Part shown: positions 28,317 through 37,458 of the stretch, piece after piece
Position numbering within the stretch: the stretch's first letter is position 1
Layout of the letters: the number at the start of each line of letters is the position of its first letter
Origin: Faecalibacter sp. LW9
GTDB lineage: Bacteria; Bacteroidota; Bacteroidia; Flavobacteriales; Weeksellaceae
Direction: 5' to 3'
DNA: 64,000 nucleotides
NCBI RefSeq assembly: GCF_034661295.1
Contig: NZ_CP141062.1
Coordinates: forward strand, 1,364,001-1,428,000
Notes under the pieces: generated by a model
Told to the model about the DNA's origin: nothing
The model's input: the letters and a program-made list of their open reading frames with translations, nothing else
The model's database searches: none
Translations under genes and position numbers: made by a program

Positions 28317-29816
28317 TTATTCTAATGTAAATCCTTTCGTATAGATTCTTCCATAGAAATCAGCAAACTTAATGTTTACACGACCTTTGTGATTTTTAAG
28401 AATTTTTTCAATATCATTTTTAGATGATACTTCTTTATTATTGATGGATAATAAAATAAATTCTTCTTGTACTCCAGCTCCAGCTAATTTACCATTAGGT
28501 TCAATGTTTTTTACCATGACACCATAGTTAATTCCAAAGCTATCTTTTTGTCTTTCTGTTAATGGTTCAAAATCTGCTCCTAAGATTTCTAAAGCTGTTA
28601 AATCCGCTTTACTTCTTGTAGATGAATTACCTTTTGCATCCTTTAATACCAAAGTATAATTTCTTTCTTTACCATCACGTAAGACCGTTACTTCAACTTT
28701 ATCTCCAGGACGTTTACTTCCAACTTGGAAAGATAAGTTAGAGAAAGTATTTATTGTTTTACCATCAATTTTTGTAATGATGTCACCTTCTTGAATACCA
28801 GCTTCAATTGCAGAACCTTTTGGAACAACACTTGTGACCATTACACCTTTATCTGTTTTGATGTTCTTTTTCTCTTGCTGATTATATTGTCTCACCGCTT
28901 GAGCATCAGATAAATCAAATCCTTGAATACCTAAATACCCTCTTTGGACTAGTCCATACTTTTTAATATCTTCAACAACTTTCTTCACTAAATTCGATGG
29001 AACGGCAAATCCATACCCAGCATAAGAACCAGTTGGTGAAGAAATCGCAGTATTAATACCGATTAAATCTCCATTCGCATTGACTAAAGCCCCTCCCGAG
29101 TTACCTGGGTTAATGGCTGCATCCGTTTGAATAAATGATTCAATAGGTGAGTCAGAGTTTTGTCTTAAGATGTTAATACTTCTACCTTTTGCAGAAATAA
29201 TACCTGCAGTAACTGTAGAATTTAAACCAAATGGATTACCAACAGCTAACACCCAATCACCTACATTAATCACATCAGAATCAACAAATTTAATGTATGG
29301 TAAGCCTTTATCTTCGATTTTTAAAAGGGCAATATCTGTACTAGGATCAGAACCAATTAAATCCGCTGTATATGTTTTTTGATTATTTAATTTAACTTCG
29401 ATTTTATTTGCCCCTTTTATCACGTGGTTATTTGTAACAATATAACCATCAGGAGAAATAATTACCCCAGAACCTGATCCTGCTGGCTGGTTTTCTTGAC
29501 TTCTTTGTTGTTGTCTCTGCTCAGGGAAACCAAAAAAGAAATCAAATGGATCCATCTGACGTTGTCTTTGTGTTTGCGTTTGATAGTTATTAATCGCAAC
29601 AACGGTGTTAACCGATTTATTGGCAGCTTCAACAAAGCTTGGTGCAGTATATCCGTAATTTCCTTTATAATCAACAAATTCAAAGTCTCCATTTTGCTGA
29701 GACGATGTACTAGTCACCAATGGGTTTTCAATTTTATCTTGTAATAAGTAAAACCCACCTAATGTTGTTACAGAACTCATAAGTCCGACCAACATGTAAT
29801 TTGTATATTTTTTCAT
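28317..29816 (-). CDS. degP: Do/DegP-type serine protease HtrA
   Basis: Protein of 499 residues. An N-terminal hydrophobic segment (residues about 6-26) exports or anchors it. Protease domain with the catalytic triad His131 (VTNNHVIKG), Asp161 (DPSTDIALLKI) and Ser240 (INPGNSGGALV). Two PDZ domains follow, the first with GYLGIQGFDLSD and SVVPKGSAIEAGIQEGDIITKI, the second with GVMVKNIEPNGKLAGAGVQ. A Gln/Arg-rich insert (QRQRQMDPFDFFFGFPEQ) forms loop LA. It degrades or refolds misfolded periplasmic proteins. It diverges from dapF. Confidence 0.95.
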   Translation of the reverse strand: MKKYTNYMLVGLMSSVTTLGGFYLLQDKIENPLVTSTSSQQNGDFEFVDYKGNYGYTAPSFVEAANKSVNTVVAINNYQTQTQRQRQMDPFDFFFGFPEQRQQQRSQENQPAGSGSGVIISPDGYIVTNNHVIKGANKIEVKLNNQKTYTADLIGSDPSTDIALLKIEDKGLPYIKFVDSDVINVGDWVLAVGNPFGLNSTVTAGIISAKGRSINILRQNSDSPIESFIQTDAAINPGNSGGALVNANGDLIGINTAISSPTGSYAGYGFAVPSNLVKKVVEDIKKYGLVQRGYLGIQGFDLSDAQAVRQYNQQEKKNIKTDKGVMVTSVVPKGSAIEAGIQEGDIITKIDGKTINTFSNLSFQVGSKRPGDKVEVTVLRDGKERNYTLVLKDAKGNSSTRSKADLTALEILGADFEPLTERQKDSFGINYGVMVKNIEPNGKLAGAGVQEEFILLSINNKEVSSKNDIEKILKNHKGRVNIKFADFYGRIYTKGFTLE

Positions 29817-29861
29817 TTCCGTAATAATTAATTGAGTTTGTTTATTTGTTTATGTCTTATT

Positions 29862-29894
29862 CAAATTTAAGACCAAAATTTTAACATTTACAAC
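29862..29894 (-). promoter_or_regulatory. Probable htrA promoter (minus strand)
   Basis: Minus-strand TAAATTTG (29862-29869) as -7 element with a GTTG (29891-29894) 21 bases upstream. The -7 box is perfect, the -33 box and spacing are imperfect. About 46 nt from the htrA start. Confidence 0.5.
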
Positions 29895-29988
29895 CCCTTT
29901 AACTCACATTTAACAATTTTGTCAAAACATTTAAATAATACTTAAGAGTGATAAAAAATCATTTATTTTGTAGAAAATTTAATGAAAC

Positions 29989-30765
29989 ATGAAAATTAAA
30001 TTCTATAAATATCAAGGAGCTGGTAATGATTTTGTGATGATCGATAATAGAGAAGGTGGTTTTCCTGTAAAAACAGAAACTATTGCCAAAATTTGTGATC
30101 GTAATTTCGGAATTGGTGGAGATGGATTAATTCTGTTAGAAAATGATGCAGAATCAGATTTTAGAATGGTTTACTTTAATTCAGATGGAAATGAAAGTAC
30201 CATGTGTGGTAATGGTGGTCGTTGTATTGTTCGTTTTGCACATGATTTACAAGTGACAGATGAAAAAATGACATTTAATGCCATAGACGGGTTACACCAT
30301 GCTGTTGTGGATGGCGATACGATTCGTTTACAGATGATTGATGTACAAGAAGTAGAAGATCATGATCGATATTTGTTTATGAATACAGGTTCGCCTCATC
30401 ACGTAGAATTTGTAAAAAATGTAGCAGATGTTGATGTGTACAATTTAGGAAAGAAAATCAGAAATGGATCTCCTTACTTTGTGGCAGGATCAAATGTGAA
30501 TTTTGTAGAAGTGTTACCGAACAAAACACTGAAAATAAGAACATACGAGCGGGGAGTAGAAGATGAAACATTAGCATGTGGTACAGGAATTACGGCTGCT
30601 GCTATTGCATCATATGTCAGAGGTTTTGTAAAAGAATCGGATATTAAAATTGAAGCTTTAGGTGGAAAATTATCCGTTAATTTTGATGAAAAAAATAATA
30701 CCTTTGAAAATGTATGGCTTAATGGGCCTGCTGTAAGAGTTTTCGAAGGCGAAATTGAAATTTAA
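29989..30765 (+). CDS. dapF: Diaminopimelate epimerase
   Basis: Protein of 258 residues. It interconverts LL- and meso-diaminopimelate for lysine and peptidoglycan. Both catalytic cysteines are present: Cys73 in NESTMCGNGGRC and Cys197 in DETLACGTGITAAA. N-terminal KYQGAGNDFVMIDN is the normal start. The next gene (mltG) begins two bases after the stop, so the pair is an operon of cell-wall functions. Confidence 0.97.
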   Translation: MKIKFYKYQGAGNDFVMIDNREGGFPVKTETIAKICDRNFGIGGDGLILLENDAESDFRMVYFNSDGNESTMCGNGGRCIVRFAHDLQVTDEKMTFNAIDGLHHAVVDGDTIRLQMIDVQEVEDHDRYLFMNTGSPHHVEFVKNVADVDVYNLGKKIRNGSPYFVAGSNVNFVEVLPNKTLKIRTYERGVEDETLACGTGITAAAIASYVRGFVKESDIKIEALGGKLSVNFDEKNNTFENVWLNGPAVRVFEGEIEI

Positions 30766-30767
30766 CG

Positions 30768-31787
30768 ATGACAAAAAAGTTATATTTATTCGCAATGCTA
30801 TCAGTTTTAATGCTGACAAGTTGTGATTTTATCAAAGGTTTTAAAGGAAATGCAACCAAAGACGGTTTTGTATATATTCCTCGTGGAGCTAATTTCGAAC
30901 AAGTATTAGATTCATTAAAACCTTATTTGAAAAATGTAGATGAATTCAAGAAGTTTGCCGAATCAGCAGATTATCCATCAACAATTAAACCTGGAAAATA
31001 TAAGATTTTAGCAGATGATAGTAGTAGTTCTATTATCGATCGTTTGCAAGGTGGAGAACAAGAGGAGGTTAAATTACGCATTAAGAACGAACCTACATTA
31101 TACCATATGATTGGTTCAGTTTCACGACAAGTTAATGTGGATTCAGCAGCTTTAGCTAATTATGTTATGGAATGGGCTGCTGAAAAGGATACTGCATTGA
31201 ATGCTGAAACCGTAAAACAATATTTTATTCCAGAAACGTATTTTGTGTATTGGTCATTGACTCCAGAGAAATTTATGGAGCGTATGGAATCTCAATACAA
31301 TAAAGTATGGAATGCTGATCGTTTAGCAAAGGCCAAAGCGATGAATATGACACCACTTGAGGTGACAACGTTAGCGTCTATTGTTCAATTAGAATCATCT
31401 GATCACGAAGAGGATCAAAAAGCTGTAGCAAAAGCTTATTTAAATCGTTTAGCCATTGATATGCGTCTAGAGGCTGATCCAACTTCAATTTATGCCCATA
31501 AATTAGAAAATGGATTTGATCAGAAGGTACAACGTGTCTATAAAAAATTAACATGGTCGCATAATGCGTATAATACCTATCGTAATAAAGGTTTACCACC
31601 AGCGCCGATTTGTTTACCAAATGTACAAATGATCGACGCTGTTTTGAATCCAGCAGATCATGATTTTATCTATTTCGCTGCAGATCCTGATCGTCCAGGG
31701 TATCACAGTTTTGCCAAAACATTTGAAGAGCATAAAAAGAATGCCGACAAATACCGTGAATGGGTCAAGAAAAATAACATCAAATAA
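30768..31787 (+). CDS. mltG: Endolytic murein transglycosylase MltG (YceG family), lipoprotein form
   Basis: Protein of 339 residues. It cleaves nascent glycan strands and is thought to end peptidoglycan polymerisation. The YceG domain has TTLASIVQLESSDHEEDQKAV (about 206-225) with the catalytic glutamate in QLES, then AYLNRLAIDMRLEADPTSIYA and NTYRNKGLPPAPICLPN. The N-terminus is a lipoprotein signal with lipobox (LMLTSC, Cys19) instead of the usual single membrane helix, so the enzyme may be lipid-anchored. Coupled to dapF (2-base gap) and closed by a terminator. Confidence 0.95.
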   Translation: MTKKLYLFAMLSVLMLTSCDFIKGFKGNATKDGFVYIPRGANFEQVLDSLKPYLKNVDEFKKFAESADYPSTIKPGKYKILADDSSSSIIDRLQGGEQEEVKLRIKNEPTLYHMIGSVSRQVNVDSAALANYVMEWAAEKDTALNAETVKQYFIPETYFVYWSLTPEKFMERMESQYNKVWNADRLAKAKAMNMTPLEVTTLASIVQLESSDHEEDQKAVAKAYLNRLAIDMRLEADPTSIYAHKLENGFDQKVQRVYKKLTWSHNAYNTYRNKGLPPAPICLPNVQMIDAVLNPADHDFIYFAADPDRPGYHSFAKTFEEHKKNADKYREWVKKNNIK

Positions 31788-31793
31788 AATATT

Positions 31794-31821
31794 AAAGCCA
31801 CTCGATCGAGTGGCTTTTTTC
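31794..31821 (+). terminator. Terminator of the dapF-mltG operon
   Basis: AAAGCCACTC and GAGTGGCTTT form a perfect 10-bp stem around GATC (a longer palindrome), followed by TTT. It abuts the stop codon of the reverse gene at 31821 and may act for both strands. Confidence 0.9.
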
Positions 31822-32234
31822 TATGGGATCAAAGATTCTCTTTTTTGAAAAATATGATATTTCGTAATCTTTATAGAATCGATACAATGTTCAACAGAAC
31901 CAATACATCTCGAAGGGTCCAATTGTTCGATTAATAATTCTTCGTTTTCACTAATTTCTATCCTTTGGAGCGGAGTATTTTTGGTAGGAATTTTTTGATA
32001 CATCACGACCAAACATAAGAACAATGATAATATACCTGTAGCTTTTTTTAAAGCAATATTTTTGGTTGACACTTTTATCCAATAGTAGAATGAAAACAAT
32101 AACGTGAGAATCATTACAATGAATTCGATCGAATTAAAATCAACTTTTTGAAATTCCCATTCCGGGAAAAGTATTCTTTTGAATAATAACAGCGTAAAGA
32201 TAATAAGGGATAATTTAATGGTGGTGAACTTCAT
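31821..32234 (-). CDS. Small membrane protein of unknown function
   Basis: Protein of 137 residues with about three membrane helices (residues 6-22, 38-52 and 62-82), then a C-terminal soluble tail (ENEELLIEQLDPSRCIGSVEHCIDSIKITKYHI) with two cysteines. No family recognised. It is a single gene between two terminators. The strand and terminator layout support a real gene, but the protein is poorly defined. Confidence 0.6.
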   Translation of the reverse strand: MKFTTIKLSLIIFTLLLFKRILFPEWEFQKVDFNSIEFIVMILTLLFSFYYWIKVSTKNIALKKATGILSLFLCLVVMYQKIPTKNTPLQRIEISENEELLIEQLDPSRCIGSVEHCIDSIKITKYHIFQKRESLIP

Positions 32235-32261
32235 ATAAAGTGATATGCCTAAAGGTACAAA

Positions 32262-32288
32262 TAAAAAAAGAGGCTATAAAGCCTCTTT
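32262..32288 (-). terminator. Terminator of the TonB-dependent receptor gene (minus strand)
   Basis: AAAGAGGC (32267-32274) and GCCTCTTT (32281-32288) pair around TATAAA. On the minus strand the stem is followed by a T-run, 20 bases after the receptor stop. Confidence 0.88.
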
Positions 32289-32308
32289 TACAATTTTTCA
32301 ATATGGGA

Positions 32309-35038
32309 TTAGAATTTATATCTCAAATTCACAATAAAGTATCTTCCTAACACATCAGTTGTACTGGTTTGGACATAGTTGTTGTTGAAAGAGTTACTTA
32401 CAATGACATTATTTCCTAAGATATTTCCTGCAATAAATGAAATATATGTTTTCTTAAATGCATTATATCGAATCGAAGCATTTAATTCTTTCGCTTCATT
32501 GATTCTGCTACCATCACGATTTTGGATGCGATATGAAAAGTCAGATTGTAATAATAATTTATCTGTAATCGACCATGCCACATCTCCGAACGGACGCCAT
32601 GTTTCAAATTCTTGTGAAACTAAGGATTCGAATTTACTGAATGATGCATTTAATCCAGCTTTTAATTCTAAACGTTTTTTGAAGGTAAATGTATTGGTTA
32701 ACGTATAGTTTTGAGATAAACTTTTGTTGTTAACAGTTTGTAATTCTGGTTCAGTAATCGTGTTCGTGTACGTAAAGTTATCCGAATAACTTACATTACC
32801 ATTAAAACGTACATTGTACCATTTTTTGAAACGTTTGCTGACATTTAAATTCGCAGCATAGGTTTTATCATCATACTCAGAATTAAGTAATGTATTAATC
32901 TGAGAAATTGTAAATGCATCAGGATTATTTGGATCTGTAGCTACACGTTCAAATTGAGAAGCAGTTTGTATGCTTCGATCTCTTTGGGTATACGATAAGT
33001 TAGCAAATACATTAAAGAAAGAAAACGAATTAAAGTGATTGAAACCTAACGAACTTGTATGAGTTAAGGCCTGTCTCAAATCTTGATTTCCTGCAAAAAT
33101 CGAACGATAACTTTGTAAAGTATAAGACTCTGTTAAGTCTTTCGCATGAGGGAAACTATATCCTTTGTTATAGTTAAAGAAAATAGATGTTGCATTATTA
33201 AAGTTATATCTCAAATTCGCGTGTGGCAAAATTTCAGTTTCGTTGAATTTTACACTTGGCGAATTATAATAATTTACTTTTTCATTGAAAAATGAAACGC
33301 CTGCCCCTAAATCTGCTTGAAACTTCCCAATCTTCTTTGTAATTGTTGCATCTGCAAATGTTTCATTGTAATCAAAATCCGTGTTCGAAATGGTGTTTAC
33401 TCCATTGACAGCTTGTGTTATTAAATTTCCTTGATCATAAATTTTGTTCTCAAAATCTTGAACAGAGAAATTTGTTCCAACTTTTAACTTTAAGTTGGTT
33501 GTATTATTAATCAAGTGATTATATACAGAATATAATTGGATCGTATTGGTAATATAATTTTGATTTTGGCTCAAAATATAACGTCCACCAATATTGGTAA
33601 GATTTCCAAAAATATTAAACATTGGTTCTTCCGCATTCATTAACAGATCAGGTGTTTCTTTTTGGTACTGATGACGTACATAAAAACCAATATTGTGATC
33701 GCGCCCAATTTTCTGAATATACGATAAAGATTGCGATAAACTAAAGTTCTTACGATCCGTTAAGTTGGTATTGTAACCTACTGATTCATTATTTCTAAAA
33801 CGATTTACATTTTGTTCGTCTTCGTTTCCTGTATAATTGAAATTAATACGGTATTTGAATTCACCTCTATCATTTGGACGGTAGTCTAAACGTAAGCGGC
33901 TCATTGCAGAGATCAATTTGTTTTCGTTTTGTTGTTCATCTACCTCTGTAAATGGCGTTTCTAGTGTATTATAATAACGCTCGATTTTAGAATTGTAGCG
34001 AATGTTATTAGTATTGACTAACCCAAACCCCGATAATTTTAATTTTTTATTTGGTTCATATCCAAAATGAGCTGCACCATTGTACGTATTCATTTCAGCA
34101 GCATTGGTGTTCGAACCGAAGTTTAAAGCTGAACTTCCTCCACGTAAGGAATAAATACTCCCTTCTGCATTAAATTCAGAAAATCCACCGAAGAAACTGA
34201 AGTAATCTTCACGATCAAATACTTCTTTCCCATAGGTATTGAAGTCGTTAATCACCGTAGCATCCATTTTCTCACTAAAATAGAAGGCTTTTAATTGTGC
34301 ATCGGCGTGATCCTTTGAGTCTCCACCAATTGTGGCATTTCCAAATAAAAGACTTTTAGCATCTTCCTTTAATTCAATATTCAAAGACGCTTGTTCATCT
34401 TCTTGTAAAGATGAGGCAAATGGATTGGATTTAAATTTAGTATTCAACTGAATTTTAGAAACAGCATCAGACGGTAAATTCTTGTTTAAAAGTTTAGTGT
34501 TTCCACCAAGAACTTCTCGTCCACCAACAGTAATTGTCGTAATCTCTTTTCCTTTGTGGTATACTTTACCGTTTTCAACTTCAATTCCAGGAAGTTTCTT
34601 CAAGATATCTTCTAGCACTTCTTCATTACCAACTTTAAAAGAGTCAGCATCATATTCAACTGTATCTCCTTTAATTTTGATGGCTTGTTGCGCTTTGATA
34701 ATAGTTTCTTGTAACGAAATAGATTCAGTTCCTTTTACCAGTTTTAATTTCTCGTTTTTGTTTCCGTCTAATTCAATTTTTTTTACAAGAGTTTCATATC
34801 CGCTTTGTTCAATTTCAATTTCGTAAGGTTGATTACAAGGAAGTGTAAATTCAAATTCTCCAGACGAGTTTGTGAAAACAAAACCTTTACCTTCGTTTTT
34901 AGCATCGAAAACTGAAACCGACGCATCGGTTACGGGGATTCCCATTTCGTTAAGAACGGTACCTTTCAACTTACAATCTTGCGCAAATGTTATAGCAGCT
35001 GTAAGCTGAAATAAGATGAAGTAGAGTATTTTATTCAT
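32309..35038 (-). CDS. TonB-dependent receptor-like outer-membrane protein with N-terminal regulatory domain
   Basis: Protein of 909 residues with a signal peptide (ending ITFAQ). Residues about 22-105 are a carboxypeptidase-like regulatory domain (LKGTVLNEMGIPVTDASVSVFD ... SGYETLVKKIEL). A plug domain follows with DTVEYDADSFKVGNEEVLEDI and LKKLPGIEVENGKVYHKGKEI, then an extended barrel with the family's repeated N/Y-rich strands, ending in an aromatic residue (FIVNLRYKF). The barrel matches the OMP_b-brl_3-type group rather than the classic SusC type, and no SusD gene lies beside it. It lies 23 bases downstream of a GLPGLI gene, with which it is likely cotranscribed. The substrate is unknown. 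Confidence 0.88.
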   Translation of the reverse strand: MNKILYFILFQLTAAITFAQDCKLKGTVLNEMGIPVTDASVSVFDAKNEGKGFVFTNSSGEFEFTLPCNQPYEIEIEQSGYETLVKKIELDGNKNEKLKLVKGTESISLQETIIKAQQAIKIKGDTVEYDADSFKVGNEEVLEDILKKLPGIEVENGKVYHKGKEITTITVGGREVLGGNTKLLNKNLPSDAVSKIQLNTKFKSNPFASSLQEDEQASLNIELKEDAKSLLFGNATIGGDSKDHADAQLKAFYFSEKMDATVINDFNTYGKEVFDREDYFSFFGGFSEFNAEGSIYSLRGGSSALNFGSNTNAAEMNTYNGAAHFGYEPNKKLKLSGFGLVNTNNIRYNSKIERYYNTLETPFTEVDEQQNENKLISAMSRLRLDYRPNDRGEFKYRINFNYTGNEDEQNVNRFRNNESVGYNTNLTDRKNFSLSQSLSYIQKIGRDHNIGFYVRHQYQKETPDLLMNAEEPMFNIFGNLTNIGGRYILSQNQNYITNTIQLYSVYNHLINNTTNLKLKVGTNFSVQDFENKIYDQGNLITQAVNGVNTISNTDFDYNETFADATITKKIGKFQADLGAGVSFFNEKVNYYNSPSVKFNETEILPHANLRYNFNNATSIFFNYNKGYSFPHAKDLTESYTLQSYRSIFAGNQDLRQALTHTSSLGFNHFNSFSFFNVFANLSYTQRDRSIQTASQFERVATDPNNPDAFTISQINTLLNSEYDDKTYAANLNVSKRFKKWYNVRFNGNVSYSDNFTYTNTITEPELQTVNNKSLSQNYTLTNTFTFKKRLELKAGLNASFSKFESLVSQEFETWRPFGDVAWSITDKLLLQSDFSYRIQNRDGSRINEAKELNASIRYNAFKKTYISFIAGNILGNNVIVSNSFNNNYVQTSTTDVLGRYFIVNLRYKF

Positions 35039-35061
35039 TTATTTTGGTTAATTTTTATGTA

Positions 35062-35838
35062 TTAATTGGTGTCCACACCGCCACCCATCATTTCTTTGTA
35101 TTGATCTTGCAGTTTTTTCATCTCTGCCATAAATTGATCTTGGGTTACGATGTTTCCTTTTGAAGGTAGTGTAAGTTTGATTTCTTTATCTGATATTTTT
35201 AAATCTTTAAGGGTATAAATCATTAAAGCATTGTTCATTTTAAATTCAGCTTTAACAATTAATCCAGGTAAACCTGCTAATGATGTTGGCCCATCTTTTA
35301 CCGCAATATCAGGTGAATACCACGCATTCACGGCAATAGAATCCATCATGACACCTTCTGCTTTTGTAACTTTATAACCTGCTATATCCGATTTTTCTCG
35401 TGTAATTTTCCATTTGTAATCCGGAACCGCATCTTTGATTAAATATTGTTTTACCCCCATATCCACTTCTTTATAATAAACAGGCGGAGTAACAGAGAAA
35501 TCTTTATAAGTTGGTTTATTATCAAAAGCCATCATCTGCTGTACAATCATTCCTGATTGATTTTGAGCATTGGCAACTTTTTCTTCAATTTGGAAAGATG
35601 AAGTTTTACCATTATTCTTTAAGAAATAATTGATGTAAATACCATTTGCAATTTCTGCTTTTAACATATCAGCGACTTGAGCACGATACGCTTGAGGAAT
35701 GGTTTTCATCGTTTCCTCATAATCTAATTTCATTTCACAAACATACGTGGCTTCGATATTTTGCGTTTTATGGTCCTGTGCAATGGATAATGTAGTCGTT
35801 AATAATCCTAAGGCAAATGTGAATAATAATTTCTTCAT
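35062..35838 (-). CDS. GLPGLI family exported protein
   Basis: Protein of 258 residues with a signal peptide (MKKLLFTFALGLLTTTLSIAQ) and the defining motif LAGLPGLIVKAEFK. Upstream of the motif is IAVKDGPTS and a tryptophan-centred segment DYKWKITREKSDIAGYKVTKA. The family is widespread in flavobacteria, normally exported and of unknown function. This copy lacks the Gly-rich insert seen in the other two. It ends 23 bases before the receptor gene and starts 42 bases after the pncA stop, which suggests one transcript pncA-GLPGLI-receptor. Confidence 0.9.
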   Translation of the reverse strand: MKKLLFTFALGLLTTTLSIAQDHKTQNIEATYVCEMKLDYEETMKTIPQAYRAQVADMLKAEIANGIYINYFLKNNGKTSSFQIEEKVANAQNQSGMIVQQMMAFDNKPTYKDFSVTPPVYYKEVDMGVKQYLIKDAVPDYKWKITREKSDIAGYKVTKAEGVMMDSIAVNAWYSPDIAVKDGPTSLAGLPGLIVKAEFKMNNALMIYTLKDLKISDKEIKLTLPSKGNIVTQDQFMAEMKKLQDQYKEMMGGGVDTN

Positions 35839-35880
35839 AATTTAGTATTTTATTAATTAGTAGTGGGTTAATGTAAAACG

Positions 35881-36483
35881 TTACAAGATATAGGAAGAAA
35901 TTTGTCCACCTTTTGCTCTAAAATTATCTTTTAAATCGATATAATTAACAGGATCAATAGCTTTAACAGAAGCATCTAATATCGATGTTGAATAACCAAG
36001 TGATAAAGCATCCATTGCAGTATAATAAACACAATAATCTGCAGCTAAACCACAAACATATACAGCATCTACTTTACGATCTTGTAAATAACCGTGTAAT
36101 CCTGTATTTTTTTTACGACCATTGTCAAAAAATCCGCTATAAGAATCAATTTCTGGATTAGTTCCTTTTCTGAAAATAGCCTCAATACGATTGGTATTTA
36201 AATCTAGATGCAAATTAGCACCAGGTGTTCCTTGAATGCAATGGTCGGGCCAAAGCGTTTGTTGTATTCCATTTAGTTCAATGATATCAAATGGATTTTT
36301 ACCTTCGTGTTGGGAAGCAAAACTTTTGTGGTTTGCCGGATGCCAATCTTGAGTAGCCACAACCAAATCAAATTTTTTTTGAAGTTCATTGATTCGAGGT
36401 ATAATTGTGTCTCCTTCCGGAACAGCTAATTTTCCTCCAGGGATAAAGTCGTTTTGAACATCAACAATGATAAGTGCTTTCAT
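35881..36483 (-). CDS. pncA: Nicotinamidase / pyrazinamidase
   Basis: Protein of 200 residues of the cysteine hydrolase (isochorismatase-like) family. It converts nicotinamide to nicotinate for NAD salvage. Catalytic triad is Asp8 (IIVDVQNDF), Lys106 (FRKGTNPEID) and Cys151 (GLAADYCVYYTAMD); metal ligands Asp46 and His48 (TQDWHPANH) and His81 (PDHCIQGTP) are visible. Complete. It lies between GLPGLI genes in the same direction, which is unusual company for an NAD-salvage gene. Confidence 0.96.
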   Translation of the reverse strand: MKALIIVDVQNDFIPGGKLAVPEGDTIIPRINELQKKFDLVVATQDWHPANHKSFASQHEGKNPFDIIELNGIQQTLWPDHCIQGTPGANLHLDLNTNRIEAIFRKGTNPEIDSYSGFFDNGRKKNTGLHGYLQDRKVDAVYVCGLAADYCVYYTAMDALSLGYSTSILDASVKAIDPVNYIDLKDNFRAKGGQISSYIL

Positions 36484-36601
36484 ATATTTTAGGTTTTGTA
36501 ATATATCAATCAGTTATCAAATAAAAGTCCAATTCAAAAATAATTGATTGATAATAGGATAAAGGTATAAAAATATTATTATTCTACAAATATAGAATTG
36601 A

Positions 36602-37384
36602 TTAATCTCTACGATTTACTCCTTGATTACGCATTTTTTCAAAACGTTCGCGTTGTTCTTTTTGTAATTTTTCATAATCAGCTTCTGTAATAGTTGATTT
36701 CGCTTTTGGCATTTCAATCGCTTTTTTATCATTAGAAGTTTTGATATTAGATATTACAATAATTTTTTTACCTTTAATCGGACCTTGTTCAATTTCAGAT
36801 TCAACTTCTAAAATTAACCCAGGTAATCCCCAATAATTTTCAGGCTCATTTTTAGCAGGAATTTTAGTCGAATACCAAGCCGTAATCACTTTACCATCTT
36901 TTTCAGCTGTTGCTTTACGCGCTTCATTGCCTAAAATCGTACGCGTTTCTCGTGTTAATTTCCAATCAAAATTTGGTAACTCATCTTTTACAGTATACTT
37001 TTTCGACATCATGTTCACCTCTTTTGTATAAGATTTTGTTGAAATGTCTTTGTAAACGTTGTCATTACCTCCGAATCGCATCATGCGCATTCCTCCACGA
37101 CCACCAGGACCGCTTTGTTGATCATTACTAATTTTTTCAATAGCCTTATATACGGATTGTTCCCCGAAAATAGTTAATACGGATTCTTGTGGTTCTTGGA
37201 TGCGTTTTTTCATTTCATCCATCATTTCTTTTGGCATTTGACGTCCACCGCCACCACCAGGAGGTTGAAAAGTGAAATCTTCTGGTAAAATTAAACGTGA
37301 AGTATAAGTTACTTCAATTTTTTCTTGTTGAGCAAACGATAAAATGGATAAGACGAATGCTGATATTGCAAGTATTTTTTTCAT
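36602..37384 (-). CDS. GLPGLI family exported protein with Gly-rich inserts
   Basis: Protein of 260 residues with a signal peptide (MKKILAISAFVLSILSFAQ). The motif WGLPGLILEVESE is at about residue 186. Two Gly-rich inserts are present: PGGGGGRQMP near residue 42 and PGGRGGMRMMRFGG near residue 95. The tail EKLQKEQRERFEKMRNQG is a charged helix. It is closely similar along its length to the next gene (37459-38223), so the two arose by tandem duplication. Function unknown. Confidence 0.9.
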   Translation of the reverse strand: MKKILAISAFVLSILSFAQQEKIEVTYTSRLILPEDFTFQPPGGGGGRQMPKEMMDEMKKRIQEPQESVLTIFGEQSVYKAIEKISNDQQSGPGGRGGMRMMRFGGNDNVYKDISTKSYTKEVNMMSKKYTVKDELPNFDWKLTRETRTILGNEARKATAEKDGKVITAWYSTKIPAKNEPENYWGLPGLILEVESEIEQGPIKGKKIIVISNIKTSNDKKAIEMPKAKSTITEADYEKLQKEQRERFEKMRNQGVNRRD

Positions 37385-37414
37385 TGTTGTTTATTGTATT
37401 TGATACCATTTAGA

Positions 37415-37447
37415 CAAAAAAAACTCCGATTAGTTTAATCGGAGTTT
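37415..37447 (-). terminator. Minus-strand terminator between tandem GLPGLI genes
   Basis: AAACTCCGATT (37421-37431) pairs with AATCGGAGTTT (37437-37447) around AGTTT; on the minus strand it is followed by a T-run. It ends the 37459-38223 gene. Confidence 0.88.
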
Positions 37448-37458
37448 AGAATTTGTAT

